NCBI GenBank assembly: GCA_964578175.1
Contig: CAZOBH010000004.1
Location: 1-64,000, forward strand
Reading direction: 5' to 3'
Length of the DNA stretch: 64,000 bases
Source: RUG11788 sp964578175
Lineage (GTDB): Bacteria > Bacillota_I > Bacilli_A > RF39 > UBA660
Made by a program: the position numbers and the translations under genes. The notes below the pieces were generated by a model, which saw nothing but the letters and a program-made list of their open reading frames with translations, made no database searches and was not told the origin of the DNA. Below, piece after piece: positions 32,465 to 40,506 of the stretch. Position 1 is the first letter of the stretch. Each line of letters starts with the position of its first letter.

Positions 32465-32487
32465 AATACATAAGTATTCTTTTTTTC
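32463..32487 (+). terminator. Terminator after the FN3/Ltp protein gene
   Basis: AGAATAC (32463-32469) pairs with GTATTCT (32474-32480) around ATAA, followed by seven T. Confidence 0.8.
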
Positions 32488-32497
32488 TTAGTTATGA

Positions 32498-32503
32498 TAT
32501 AAT
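32498..32503 (+). promoter_or_regulatory. Extended -10 element (TGATATAAT) before the 41-aa ORF
   Basis: TATAAT at 32498-32503 with TGA before it lies directly after the terminator and about 24 nt before the small ORF, leaving a very short leader. Confidence 0.5.
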
Positions 32504-32526
32504 ATTCAATGTTAGAGGTAAAAGAT

Positions 32527-32652
32527 ATGGAAAAAATGAAAAAAGAAGAAAATTTAGTTGATGATTTAGAATTATTAAGAGAGTATGGATTTAATATAGA
32601 TGAGATGTTAAGTCAAATAAATGCTGAAGAAAACGAAGAAGAAAACAATTGA
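32527..32652 (+). CDS. 41-aa acidic small protein
   Basis: A short ORF of 41 codons has its own extended -10 element and AGAGGT 7-8 nt before ATG. The peptide begins with a Lys-rich stretch, has an amphipathic LVDDLELLREYGF helix and ends in Glu/Asn residues. It is the only gene in the window ending in TGA. The gene for a cadherin-like membrane protein follows 49 nt downstream. Function is unknown; the short size leaves some doubt. Confidence 0.5.
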   Translation: MEKMKKEENLVDDLELLREYGFNIDEMLSQINAEENEEENN

Positions 32653-32701
32653 TTTTGATTTTGAAAGATAATATACTTTAAATAGAGTAGGAGGATGAAC
32701 A

Positions 32702-33175
32702 ATGGATTATTATTCTGGCGGATCTGGCGAGACAAACTATAGTAATATGCCTGAACCAGCTCCTAGTAACAATAATTTTAAAAGTTTTTTAAAAGAAAAC
32801 TATACAATTATCTTATTGGTTTTAGCTATAATAATAGTTATACTTGGTGCATTATTCCTACTTAGTGGAATAAATAGTGGACCAGATGATGATATTGGTA
32901 AAGATACTAATAGTAAATTATCAAGTTTAACAGTAAATGGTGGTAGTTTAAACCCTGCCTTTGATAAAGAAACAAAAGAATATACGATTACACTTAATCC
33001 TACAAATACAGAAGAAAATATAACATTCTCATGTGAAACAGTTAGTAGTAAAGCAATAGTAACTGGATGTGATGAAGTAATTAGTTTAAAAGGTAAAATG
33101 GGAACTATTCATACAATTAGAGTTGAGGCAGAAGATACAAGTGTTACACGTTATACTTTTAATATAAAAAGATAA
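32702..33175 (+). CDS. Single-pass membrane protein with a cadherin-like beta-sandwich domain
   Basis: The 157-aa protein has a Pro/Ser/Asn-rich cytoplasmic N-terminus, one membrane helix (about 36-58), a Gly/Asp linker and an external cadherin-like domain (about 75-157). That domain has LSSLTVNGGSLNPAFDKETK at its start and RYTFNIKR at the end. It carries two Cys likely to form a disulfide. The same domain type occurs in the two envelope proteins at 22185 and 23733. GTAGGAGG precedes ATG. Role unknown; an envelope adaptor is plausible. Confidence 0.75.
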   Translation: MDYYSGGSGETNYSNMPEPAPSNNNFKSFLKENYTIILLVLAIIIVILGALFLLSGINSGPDDDIGKDTNSKLSSLTVNGGSLNPAFDKETKEYTITLNPTNTEENITFSCETVSSKAIVTGCDEVISLKGKMGTIHTIRVEAEDTSVTRYTFNIKR

Positions 33176-33180
33176 TAATA

Positions 33181-33204
33181 AGAGTGATTATATCACTCTT
33201 TTTT
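33181..33204 (+). terminator. Terminator after the cadherin-like membrane protein gene
   Basis: AGAGTGAT (33181-33188) pairs with ATCACTCT (33192-33199), followed by T residues. Confidence 0.85.
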
Positions 33205-33229
33205 GTTATAATAATTATATGTTTTATGT

Positions 33230-33305
33230 GCTGAAATAGCTCAGTTGGTAGAGCAGCTCCCTCGTAAAGAGCAGGTCGCAGGTTCAAGTCCTGTTTTCAG
33301 CACCA
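33230..33305 (+). tRNA. tRNA-Thr (anticodon CGT)
   Basis: The acceptor stem GCTGAAA pairs with TTTCAGC, followed by A and an encoded CCA. The anticodon loop CTCGTAA (33261-33267) gives CGT (33263-33265), for ACG codons. The T-arm is CAGGTTCAAGTCCTG. The loop-closing pair of the anticodon stem (GCTCC/AGAGC) is a C-A mismatch; the other four pairs are normal. Confidence 0.94.
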
Positions 33306-33314
33306 TTTATAATT

Positions 33315-33347
33315 AAAAACAAGAATTATTTCAATTCTTGTTTTTTT
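33315..33347. terminator. Bidirectional terminator, tRNA-Thr / propeller-like protein gene
   Basis: AAAAACAAGAATT (33315-33327) pairs with AATTCTTGTTTTT (33333-33345) around ATTTC, with T-runs on both strands. It overlaps the stop codon of the minus-strand gene. Confidence 0.8.
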
Positions 33348-34249
33348 ATACTTAAAACATGATCTAGTCTTGGATAAGCAATTGAATAACTACTTGAACT
33401 ACTTTCAAATAAAATATATAGTTTATCATCTTTATATACTATTCCTTCTGCCATTGGTGGTAAAGTTATAGTTTTAACTAAGTTATTTTTATTAAATTTA
33501 TAATAAGGTATTTTATTATTATTTAGTTCATAATATTCATTTTTTTCTTCTAATACATTTTTATATATAGATAATTTAGAATTAATTAGATAAGTAAATG
33601 AACTAGTAAATATAAATCTATTGTTTTCATCTATTTCCATACCTTGAACCATTTTAGGAAGAGAAATAACATAACTTGGTTTATTATAATCTAAATTATT
33701 TATATCATATCCCATTAATAATGGATTATTATTAGGTACTGGATAAAATGGATTTAAAAAGAAATCTCCAATCCAAAGTATATTATTTTTATAATAAGAA
33801 AAATCTCCACGTACAGGTAATTCATATGAATCGATATATTCTATTTTATTATTACTATTAATAATATCTTCTAACTTATAAATAAATACTTTATAATCAC
33901 TAGTTATAAATACTAAATCATTATTATTAGTTATACCTCCAACGTGTGAATTATTATTAACTAATTCTAATTCTTTAATAAATTTATAATTTTTATCTGT
34001 TATATAAATTTTACTATTACTATGTTTTTTATTATAAGATGTTTGTATATATATTTCATATTTATCTGAATAGGTTAATCCTTGTGGAATGTAACCATTT
34101 TTATTTCCTTGAACCAAAAACTCTTCTTTATACATGTTTTCATTTATTTTATAAAATATATTTATTCTTAAATAATCAATTATAAGTATTAATATTCCTA
34201 GCAATAAGATTAATAATAAGATCATAAAAAAGTAGTTTATATATTTCAT
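33326..34249 (-). CDS. Membrane-anchored beta-propeller-like protein, unknown function
   Basis: The 307-aa protein has an N-terminal membrane helix (about 6-27) and an external domain made of repeated short strands. Recurrent motifs are GYIPQGLTYS, HVGGITNNND, KMVQGMEID and PPMAEGIVY, followed by LYILFESS. Such a series of XQG/AEG turns suggests a beta-propeller related to phytase-like or lactonase-like domains. No catalytic set can be named. It is downstream of, and on the same strand as, a polysaccharide deacetylase gene but separated by a terminator. Confidence 0.65.
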   Translation of the reverse strand: MKYINYFFMILLLILLLGILILIIDYLRINIFYKINENMYKEEFLVQGNKNGYIPQGLTYSDKYEIYIQTSYNKKHSNSKIYITDKNYKFIKELELVNNNSHVGGITNNNDLVFITSDYKVFIYKLEDIINSNNKIEYIDSYELPVRGDFSYYKNNILWIGDFFLNPFYPVPNNNPLLMGYDINNLDYNKPSYVISLPKMVQGMEIDENNRFIFTSSFTYLINSKLSIYKNVLEEKNEYYELNNNKIPYYKFNKNNLVKTITLPPMAEGIVYKDDKLYILFESSSSSYSIAYPRLDHVLSIKKQELK

Positions 34250-34277
34250 ATCATCACCAAAAATATTTTAACATAGA

Positions 34278-34298
34278 AAAAGACCTTTTAGGTCTTTT
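34278..34298 (-). terminator. Terminator of the deacetylase gene
   Basis: AAAAGACCT (34278-34286) pairs with AGGTCTTTT (34290-34298); on the minus strand a TTTTTC tail follows. Confidence 0.75.
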
Positions 34299-35691
34299 AA
34301 TTTGCTATTTTTTGATGAACTGTAGGTGAGCTTTCTGTTAATACTCTAAACTCATATCCTTCGTTAGTTAAAGTTTCTAATATACTTGGTAAGGCTTTTA
34401 AAGTAGATGTTTTAATATCATGACATAATACTATTGAGTAATTTCTTTTATGAACGCCATTAACAACGTTATTATAAATTTTTGTTGATGAAACGCTTCC
34501 ACCTGCTGCATCACCAGATGATACATTCCAGTCAAAATAAACATATCCTTTACTTTGCATGACATCTGAAAGTTTAGTCATTATACCTTTAGATTGTTTT
34601 CTTGAAACAGTATTTGAACTACCTCCAGGAAATCTAAATAATTTAGTTTCTTTTCCAGTTTGTTCTTTTATTACTTTATTCATTTTATTAAAATCATTTA
34701 AATAAGCATCTACACTTTTATATATATTCCATTTATGAGTATATGAATGAACTGCAATAGCGTGTCCTCTTTTTGCTTCTTCTTTTATTAAATATGTATA
34801 TTTTGGAAATTGATGTGTTACGAAGAATGTAACTTTAACATCATATTTATCAAGTATATCTAAGAATTGTTTAGTATAAGGTCCAGGTCCATCATCAAAA
34901 GTTAAATAAACTACTTTTCCTTTTCCATTGTAACTAACTTTTTTATTATTTGATTTATATATATTAATAGTTCTAGTTACAGTACTTTTTTTACCAAAAG
35001 AGTTTTCAACAGTATAAGTTATTTTATATGTTCCTTCCTTTTTGGTATTTACTGTTCCTTCTATTTTAATTTTATCAGTTAGATCTCCATCACATTCATC
35101 ACTTGCTGTTGCGCCATCTTCTTTATAATTTGTATTTAATTTTAAATAAATATTATTGCTACCATTTAATTTTATTTTTGGAGTTGATTCTTTAAACTCT
35201 ATTTCTTTTTCTACAACTTCTTCATTACCAGAAGTATCTTTAACTTTATAAATTATTTTTTTATTTTCTTGATCAAGGCTTACTTCTACTTTATCAGTAA
35301 GATCACCATCATAATTATCTATTGCACTATATTTATATTCTTGATATTTATCTTTACAAATACTAGTGTCTTCATATTCAAGTTTAATAGTTGGTTTTTC
35401 ATTATCTACAACTTTTACAGTCTTTGTTTTTTTACTTTTAAATATAAAATACTTAGCCTCATATGTTTCTTTGTATGTACCAACTTTTTCATTGTTAACA
35501 TTACTTTTAACTTTGGTACTATTTATTTTATGTAATAGGTTATATGCTTTTACATTTTCACCTTTATAGTCTGTTTTTACTTCTATTGTTTCTTCTTTTT
35601 CGTTTAATTCAATTCTAGGATAGATTATAAATGATATTAAACTAAGTAAAAATATTATTACGCTAATTGATATAAATATATATTTTTTCAT
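34297..35691 (-). CDS. Polysaccharide deacetylase with two Ig-like domains (PgdA-type)
   Basis: The 464-aa protein likely deacetylates peptidoglycan N-acetyl sugars or a related glycan outside the cell. An N-terminal membrane helix (about 5-24) is followed by Ig-like domains of the DUF5011 type (about 30-250). The NodB domain (about 255-455) has all five motifs: TFDDGPG, HSYTH, RFPGGSSN, DWNVSSGDA and LCHD. The last 10 residues are polar. It follows a PH-domain gene by 16 nt on the same strand, so the two form a unit. Confidence 0.92.
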   Translation of the reverse strand: MKKYIFISISVIIFLLSLISFIIYPRIELNEKEETIEVKTDYKGENVKAYNLLHKINSTKVKSNVNNEKVGTYKETYEAKYFIFKSKKTKTVKVVDNEKPTIKLEYEDTSICKDKYQEYKYSAIDNYDGDLTDKVEVSLDQENKKIIYKVKDTSGNEEVVEKEIEFKESTPKIKLNGSNNIYLKLNTNYKEDGATASDECDGDLTDKIKIEGTVNTKKEGTYKITYTVENSFGKKSTVTRTINIYKSNNKKVSYNGKGKVVYLTFDDGPGPYTKQFLDILDKYDVKVTFFVTHQFPKYTYLIKEEAKRGHAIAVHSYTHKWNIYKSVDAYLNDFNKMNKVIKEQTGKETKLFRFPGGSSNTVSRKQSKGIMTKLSDVMQSKGYVYFDWNVSSGDAAGGSVSSTKIYNNVVNGVHKRNYSIVLCHDIKTSTLKALPSILETLTNEGYEFRVLTESSPTVHQKIAN

Positions 35692-35707
35692 CTCTCATCA
35701 ACCCCTT

Positions 35708-36133
35708 TTATACTTTATCAAAGTAAGTTATTTTCCTTTCCATAACATCATCTTCAATGGCGTCTCTTAGAAGTTTTCTTACTTTTTTACCATCTTTTAT
35801 ATTCTTTAATATAATAAATTTATGAGGTCCTTCATCATTAGCGTCTTTATCAACTTTAACAATAACTGTTGATACTCCAATTATTCTTTGATAAATATTT
35901 TCTATTAAATCAGGATCTTTTAATTTATATAGTTCAATAGTGTTAGTTTTTCTTGAAAAGAAACCTTTAATAATAATTAATTCATCTTCTGTTATTTGAT
36001 ATGTAGTAAAATTCATATGAATTTTTGTTAAGAATCTTTGAAATAAACCTGATGGTTTTCCTTCCCATAAAATATTAAATTCAGTTTTATCGAAATCTTT
36101 TGCTTTCTTTGTTACTTGTTCATTATCACTCAT
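35708..36133 (-). CDS. Bacterial PH-domain (bPH2-like) protein
   Basis: The 141-aa soluble protein has the pattern of DUF304/bPH2 domains: LWEGKPSG, then the beta-strands TTYQITEDELIIIKGFFSRK and the IELYKLKDPDLIENIYQRII stretch. The C-terminal helix includes KKVRKLLRDAIE. Unlike YdbS/YdbT there is no membrane part. The function of such single PH proteins is not known; here it lies directly before the deacetylase gene. Confidence 0.7.
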   Translation of the reverse strand: MSDNEQVTKKAKDFDKTEFNILWEGKPSGLFQRFLTKIHMNFTTYQITEDELIIIKGFFSRKTNTIELYKLKDPDLIENIYQRIIGVSTVIVKVDKDANDEGPHKFIILKNIKDGKKVRKLLRDAIEDDVMERKITYFDKV

Positions 36134-36192
36134 AATATCTCTCCATTCATAAGTAGATTATAACACCTATTATATCTAAATAGAATAAAAAA

Positions 36193-36210
36193 ATACCTCT
36201 TTCGAGGTAT
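36193..36210 (-). terminator. Terminator of the CofE-like gene
   Basis: ATACCTC (36193-36199) pairs with GAGGTAT (36204-36210) around TTTC; on the minus strand a run of seven T follows. Confidence 0.85.
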
Positions 36211-36213
36211 AAC

Positions 36214-37398
36214 TTATTCATCTGATAAATTATCAAAATATCCTTGAATATATACAACTGGTGTACCTTTATCTCCAGAGCCACTTGTTAGATCACATAA
36301 AGATCCGATTAAGTCAGTATATCTTCTAGGAGTTGTTCCTTGTGTAATCATTTTTCCTTTTAATTCCTTATCTTTATTTTTAATTTCTTCACGCATAGCT
36401 TTTTCAAGTTCTTCGCCTTGTAATTCTTTTAATTTATTATCAGATACAAATTTTAACTTAATTTCATTAGGTGTTCCTTCTAATCCACTAGTATATGCTG
36501 GAGAAACTACTGGGTCAGCAAGCTCCCATATTTTTCCAACTGGATCTTTAAATGCTCCATCTCCATAAACCATTACTTCAATAGTTTTGCCAGTCTTTTC
36601 TTTTAAAATAGATTGGATATTATTAACTAATTCATTTCCAGTTCTTGGGAATAATTTTAATCTTTCTTCAGTAGATTTATTAGAACCTAAAAGTCCATAA
36701 TCTTTATTAAATCCAGAACCATTAATAGATTCAGTCATAATATCTGTAAGAGATAATACATGACCTCCCTTATTTGTTAATCTTTCTTTTGTTTTATTTC
36801 TTGTATGAATATCACAGTTAATAACATCTTTTGTATATTCTAGAATAGTATCACTATCATTTGATAGAATAAATTCTGCTTCACAATTTTCGCTTTCTAC
36901 TAATTCTTTATAAAAATCTAACATATTGATTCCAGTAAATGGATGGATCCAATCACCAAAAAATTCTTTATATTCTTTTTCAGTAATGATGCTACCTAAA
37001 TTATAATTACTTTTATCTAATTTATCTTCATCTAAAATACCATTACCTACTTCATCACTTGGAAAAGATAATTGAATAGTTAATTTATTCATTGCCCTTG
37101 CCATAGCTTTTAATATTAATGAAAATCTATTTCTACTTAATATTGGAAATAATATACCTAAGTGATCAGTATTAAATTTAGATTTAATATCTTGTACTAT
37201 TTCATCAATTGTTACATAGTTTCCTTCACTTATTCCAACAACAGCTTCAGTAATTGCAACTATATCTCTATCTTTAAATTCAAATCCTTCTTCTTTTTGT
37301 GCTTCTAATAGAGAATTAACTACTATTTCATCTAATTTATCATTCTCTCTAATTATATTTGTTCTTATTCCTCTTACTACAGTTCCTACTCTTCTCAT
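36214..37398 (-). CDS. Coenzyme F420-0:L-glutamate ligase-like protein (CofE fold)
   Basis: The 394-aa protein matches the F420_ligase (CofE) family: RRVGTVVRGIRTNII at the start, DIVAITEAVVGISEGNYV, and the C-terminal GDGAFKDPVGKIWELADP. Bona fide CofE adds glutamate to F420-0, but homologues in Bacilli occur without F420 biosynthesis and presumably glutamylate something else. No other F420 gene is in the window. ATG 37398 is chosen over TTG 37410 because the ribosome binding site GGAGG lies in between. It is monocistronic. Confidence 0.8.
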   Translation of the reverse strand: MRRVGTVVRGIRTNIIRENDKLDEIVVNSLLEAQKEEGFEFKDRDIVAITEAVVGISEGNYVTIDEIVQDIKSKFNTDHLGILFPILSRNRFSLILKAMARAMNKLTIQLSFPSDEVGNGILDEDKLDKSNYNLGSIITEKEYKEFFGDWIHPFTGINMLDFYKELVESENCEAEFILSNDSDTILEYTKDVINCDIHTRNKTKERLTNKGGHVLSLTDIMTESINGSGFNKDYGLLGSNKSTEERLKLFPRTGNELVNNIQSILKEKTGKTIEVMVYGDGAFKDPVGKIWELADPVVSPAYTSGLEGTPNEIKLKFVSDNKLKELQGEELEKAMREEIKNKDKELKGKMITQGTTPRRYTDLIGSLCDLTSGSGDKGTPVVYIQGYFDNLSDE

Positions 37399-37446
37399 AA
37401 TAACCTCCAAGTGTATTTTAACATAATATTTTTTTATTTTGAATAA

Positions 37447-37475
37447 TAGACTTTATTTTATCTATTTGATATAAT
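37447..37475 (+). promoter_or_regulatory. Promoter of the ABC polysaccharide exporter genes
   Basis: TAGACT (37447-37452), a 17-bp spacer and extended -10 TGATATAAT (TATAAT at 37470-37475). The start codon follows 16 nt later, so the leader is very short. Confidence 0.6.
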
Positions 37476-37490
37476 GACTTTGGTGATTTT

Positions 37491-38279
37491 ATGAAAAACT
37501 TTTTTAAGAATATGAAAAAGTATAACAAATATGCGATTAGAGCTGCAAAATCAGAATTAAAAAGTGAAGTTGCCGACTCATATTTAAACTGGTTATGGTG
37601 GATTATAGAACCGTTTTGTTTTATGTTAATCTATACATTTGTATTTGGAACTGTATTTCATAATACACAACAATACTTTGCATCTTTCGTTATGGTAGGA
37701 CAAGCATTATGGCAATTTTTTGAAAGAATGATTAAAGGTAGTGTAAATCTAATTATATCTAATAGAGATTTAGTTACTAAGGTATATTTACCTAAATATA
37801 TATTATTATATTCTAAATCATTAACTTATTTATTTAAGTTTGCTATTTCTATAGGATTAGCAATTGGATTAATGATATTCCAACATGTACCTATAACTAT
37901 TTATTTCTTATATATTATACCTGTATTAATAGTATTATATTTATTATCATTTGGTATTGGTCTAATTCTAATGCACTTTGGTGTTACATTAAATGACTTA
38001 GCAAATCTTACAAATATAGCTTTAAGAATGGTATTTTACTTATCTGGTATATTCTATAACATTAGAGCAAGACTTCATGGAACATTAGGTTATTTACTAC
38101 TAAGACTTAATCCAGCAGCATTTTTAATGGATGAAGCAAGAAAAGCTATGATTTGGGGGCCAAAATATCATCTTGGATTAAAAGTGTTATGTGTTTGGTG
38201 CCTTGTAGCAGTTCTATTATGCATTATAGGTATTAATTTAATTCATAAGAACGAAAACAGTTATGCGAAGGTGATTTAA
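37491..38279 (+). CDS. ABC-2 polysaccharide/teichoic acid export permease (TagG-like)
   Basis: The 262-aa protein has six predicted membrane helices in the ABC-2 (Wzm/TagG) arrangement. Typical features are the amphipathic LKSEVADSYLNWLWWIIEP entry helix, the YLPKYILL segment and LNPAAFLMDEARKAM before the last helices. It would carry a lipid-linked polymer across the membrane together with the ATPase encoded next, which starts within its stop codon (TAATG). The polymer is not identified: no synthesis genes flank the pair. Confidence 0.88.
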   Translation: MKNFFKNMKKYNKYAIRAAKSELKSEVADSYLNWLWWIIEPFCFMLIYTFVFGTVFHNTQQYFASFVMVGQALWQFFERMIKGSVNLIISNRDLVTKVYLPKYILLYSKSLTYLFKFAISIGLAIGLMIFQHVPITIYFLYIIPVLIVLYLLSFGIGLILMHFGVTLNDLANLTNIALRMVFYLSGIFYNIRARLHGTLGYLLLRLNPAAFLMDEARKAMIWGPKYHLGLKVLCVWCLVAVLLCIIGINLIHKNENSYAKVI

Positions 38280-39052
38280 TGAAAAAGAAAAATAAAGTTG
38301 AAAAAAAGGTTACAGAAAAGCCTAAAAAGATAGCTGTTTCTGTAAAAAACTTACATATTACTTATAGAGGCCTTAAGAAAACATCAATTAGAGCATCTTG
38401 GAAACATATTGGTGATAAAATTGAAACTTTTGAAGCCTTAAAAGGTATTAGTTTTGAACTAGAAGAAGGAAAAATTCTAGGGATTATTGGAAAAAATGGT
38501 TCAGGTAAATCTACTATGCTTAGAGCTATAGCAGGAATATTTTCACCTGATAAAGGATCAATTAATCTTCATGGTAATAGTATTTCATTATTATCTATTG
38601 GTGTAGGTTTTAATAAAAAATTAACAGGAAGAGAAAATATTTATTTATCTGGAATGTTATTAGGATTTAGTGAAGAAGAAATTGCTAAGAAAGAAAAAGA
38701 AATAATTGAATTTGCAGATATTGGTGACTTTATACATAAACCAGTTAAAACTTATTCTTCTGGAATGTATTCAAAACTTGCTTTTGCAATTACAGCTATA
38801 CTTGAAACAGATATTATGTTAATAGATGAAGTTTTATCGGTTGGAGATGTTAAATTTAAACAAAAGAGTTATAATAAGATGAAAGAACTTATTTCCGCTG
38901 ATACAAGAACAGTAATAATTGTTTCTCATAGTTTGGACACTATTAGTGAGTTATGTGATGAAGTGTTATGGATTAATGATGGTGAACAAATAATGATTGG
39001 ACCAACAGATGAAGTAATACCTAAATATCAAGAATTTATGGATTCACAATAA
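38279..39052 (+). CDS. ABC polysaccharide/teichoic acid export ATPase (TagH-like)
   Basis: The 257-aa protein is an ABC ATPase with GIIGKNGSGKST (Walker A), YSSGMYSKLAFA (signature) and IMLIDEVLSVGD (Walker B). The N-terminal ISFELEEGK segment and the long insert before Walker A (TSIRASWKHIGDKIETFEAL) are typical of the Wzt/TagH group. It lacks the C-terminal extension found in Bacillus TagH. It overlaps the permease gene by 1 nt and is followed by a terminator. Confidence 0.9.
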   Translation: MKKKNKVEKKVTEKPKKIAVSVKNLHITYRGLKKTSIRASWKHIGDKIETFEALKGISFELEEGKILGIIGKNGSGKSTMLRAIAGIFSPDKGSINLHGNSISLLSIGVGFNKKLTGRENIYLSGMLLGFSEEEIAKKEKEIIEFADIGDFIHKPVKTYSSGMYSKLAFAITAILETDIMLIDEVLSVGDVKFKQKSYNKMKELISADTRTVIIVSHSLDTISELCDEVLWINDGEQIMIGPTDEVIPKYQEFMDSQ

Positions 39053-39075
39053 AATGCATTAAATGCATTTTTTTG
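39051..39075 (+). terminator. Terminator of the ABC exporter operon
   Basis: AAAATGCA (39051-39058) pairs with TGCATTTT (39064-39071), followed by T residues; it begins at the stop codon. Confidence 0.8.
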
Positions 39076-39147
39076 TTTTAATTAATCGTATTGATTGAAA
39101 ATGAATTTTATAAATGTTAATATATAATAGAATAGAGGTTGATGCTA

Positions 39148-39657
39148 ATGGAATACGTTATAAATTTCTTTGAATACGGAGTTAGAGGTATTTGGTATGT
39201 ACTATGGGTTGTAGTTCTTGTTATAGTTGGATTTGCATTTTTGGGTATAATTGGAAACAAACAAACATTAAAAAGAAATGCTGAATTAGAAAAGAAAAGA
39301 GAAGAACAAGCTAAAAATGAAGCTAATAAAACTCATGAACAAATGGAGAAAAATTCTCAATTTGGAGGAATTGACACTACATTGGATGAAGAGGCTAAAG
39401 AAGCTGAAGAAAATGCTCAAAAAGATGCGAGTGCTACAAATCAAGCTGTTGCAACACCAGTAGTAGAACCAGTCGCTGAGACAAAACCAACTGAGTCTGA
39501 ACAAAAAGAAGAAGTTCCACAAGTACTTAACTTAGATGAGGTAGGAACAACTGAGGTTAAAGAAGAAAAACCAGTTGAGGTTCCTACTGTAGCAGAAACG
39601 GAAAAAAAGGAAGAAGTTCCTGAAGTATTAGATTTAGATAAAGTAGCAAATAAATAA
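39148..39657 (+). CDS. Single-pass membrane protein with acidic, repeat-bearing cytoplasmic or external tail
   Basis: The 169-aa protein has one membrane helix (about 12-35), a Lys/Glu coiled-coil stretch (40-65) and a low-complexity Glu/Val/Pro-rich tail. The tail holds two copies of EEVPxVLxLDxV, near residues 120 and 158. ATG 39148 is preferred; GAGGT lies upstream, and ATG 39142 and TTG 39139 are too close to it. No family is recognised. It precedes cdaA by 24 nt and may be part of the cdaA-cdaR operon. Confidence 0.65.
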   Translation: MEYVINFFEYGVRGIWYVLWVVVLVIVGFAFLGIIGNKQTLKRNAELEKKREEQAKNEANKTHEQMEKNSQFGGIDTTLDEEAKEAEENAQKDASATNQAVATPVVEPVAETKPTESEQKEEVPQVLNLDEVGTTEVKEEKPVEVPTVAETEKKEEVPEVLDLDKVANK

Positions 39658-39681
39658 AAATAAAACATATGGAGGTATACA

Positions 39682-40506
39682 ATGATTTCAATAGATAGTA
39701 TTTTGACTATTTTAAATAAAACTGTAGATATATTATTGGTATGGTTAATATTTTATTACATACTTAAAGTTATTAAAGATAATGTTAAATTAACTTTGAT
39801 ATTTAAAGGAGTTATTTTTATCGTTATTCTTGAACTTGTTTCACATATATTCCATTTCACAACAATTGGAATGTTACTAGAATATATTATTATGTGGGGA
39901 CCTCTTGCATTAATAATTATATTCCAACCTGAAATAAGATCTGCATTAGAACAATTGGGTAGAAGTCAACTTCTAGGAAGACATAAGATACTTACTGTAG
40001 ATGAAAGAGAAAAAATGGTATATGAAATAGTTAATGCTCTTGATCAAATGAGAAAAGCAAGAATAGGAGCATTATTAGTTATAGAAAGAGATGTAAGTTT
40101 ATCTGATTATATAGCTAAAGCTAAAAAAGTATATGCTGATATTACGACAGATTTAATTGTTTCATTGTTTTTCCCAAATAACCCTTTACATGATGGAGGA
40201 GTAATTATTCAAGGAGATAAAATTAGTTGTGCTGGAGCAGTATTTCCAACATCTAATAATTTAAAAAACAATAAGCATTTAGGTACAAGACATAGGGCTG
40301 GTCTTGGAATAAGTGAAGAAACAGATGCAATTGTTCTTATTGTTTCAGAAGAGACTGGACGTCTTACAATTTGTCTTAAAGGAGAAATGTTCTATAACTT
40401 ATCATTAGATGATGTTAGAATGACTCTTATTGATGAATTAAGACCTAAACAAGAAACAGATTTTGAAGAGATAAGTGAGGAAGAAATATATGAAGAAAAC
40501 AAATAA
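39682..40506 (+). CDS. cdaA: Diadenylate cyclase CdaA
   Basis: CdaA makes the second messenger c-di-AMP from two ATP, controlling potassium, osmolytes and wall homeostasis. The 274-aa protein has three N-terminal membrane helices (about 10-75) and a cytoplasmic DAC domain. The RHR motif is Arg203-His204-Arg205 in GTRHRAG. The partner motif, normally Asp-Gly-Ala, reads Asp171-Gly172-Gly173. GGAGG precedes ATG. The cdaR gene follows with a short overlap, the standard pairing; glmM, the usual third gene, is absent here. Confidence 0.93.
   Translation: MISIDSILTILNKTVDILLVWLIFYYILKVIKDNVKLTLIFKGVIFIVILELVSHIFHFTTIGMLLEYIIMWGPLALIIIFQPEIRSALEQLGRSQLLGRHKILTVDEREKMVYEIVNALDQMRKARIGALLVIERDVSLSDYIAKAKKVYADITTDLIVSLFFPNNPLHDGGVIIQGDKISCAGAVFPTSNNLKNNKHLGTRHRAGLGISEETDAIVLIVSEETGRLTICLKGEMFYNLSLDDVRMTLIDELRPKQETDFEEISEEEIYEENK

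Noticed and set aside
32650..32690. Read-through of TGA as tryptophan after the 41-aa ORF
   Set aside because: Elsewhere Trp is always TGG, and TGA in frame would add an aromatic-rich tail of low plausibility. A stop is simpler.
39148..39657. Possible SecE, TatA or YajC-like small membrane protein
   Set aside because: One helix and a charged tail recall these, but no family motif is present and the Pro/Val/Glu repeats do not fit.
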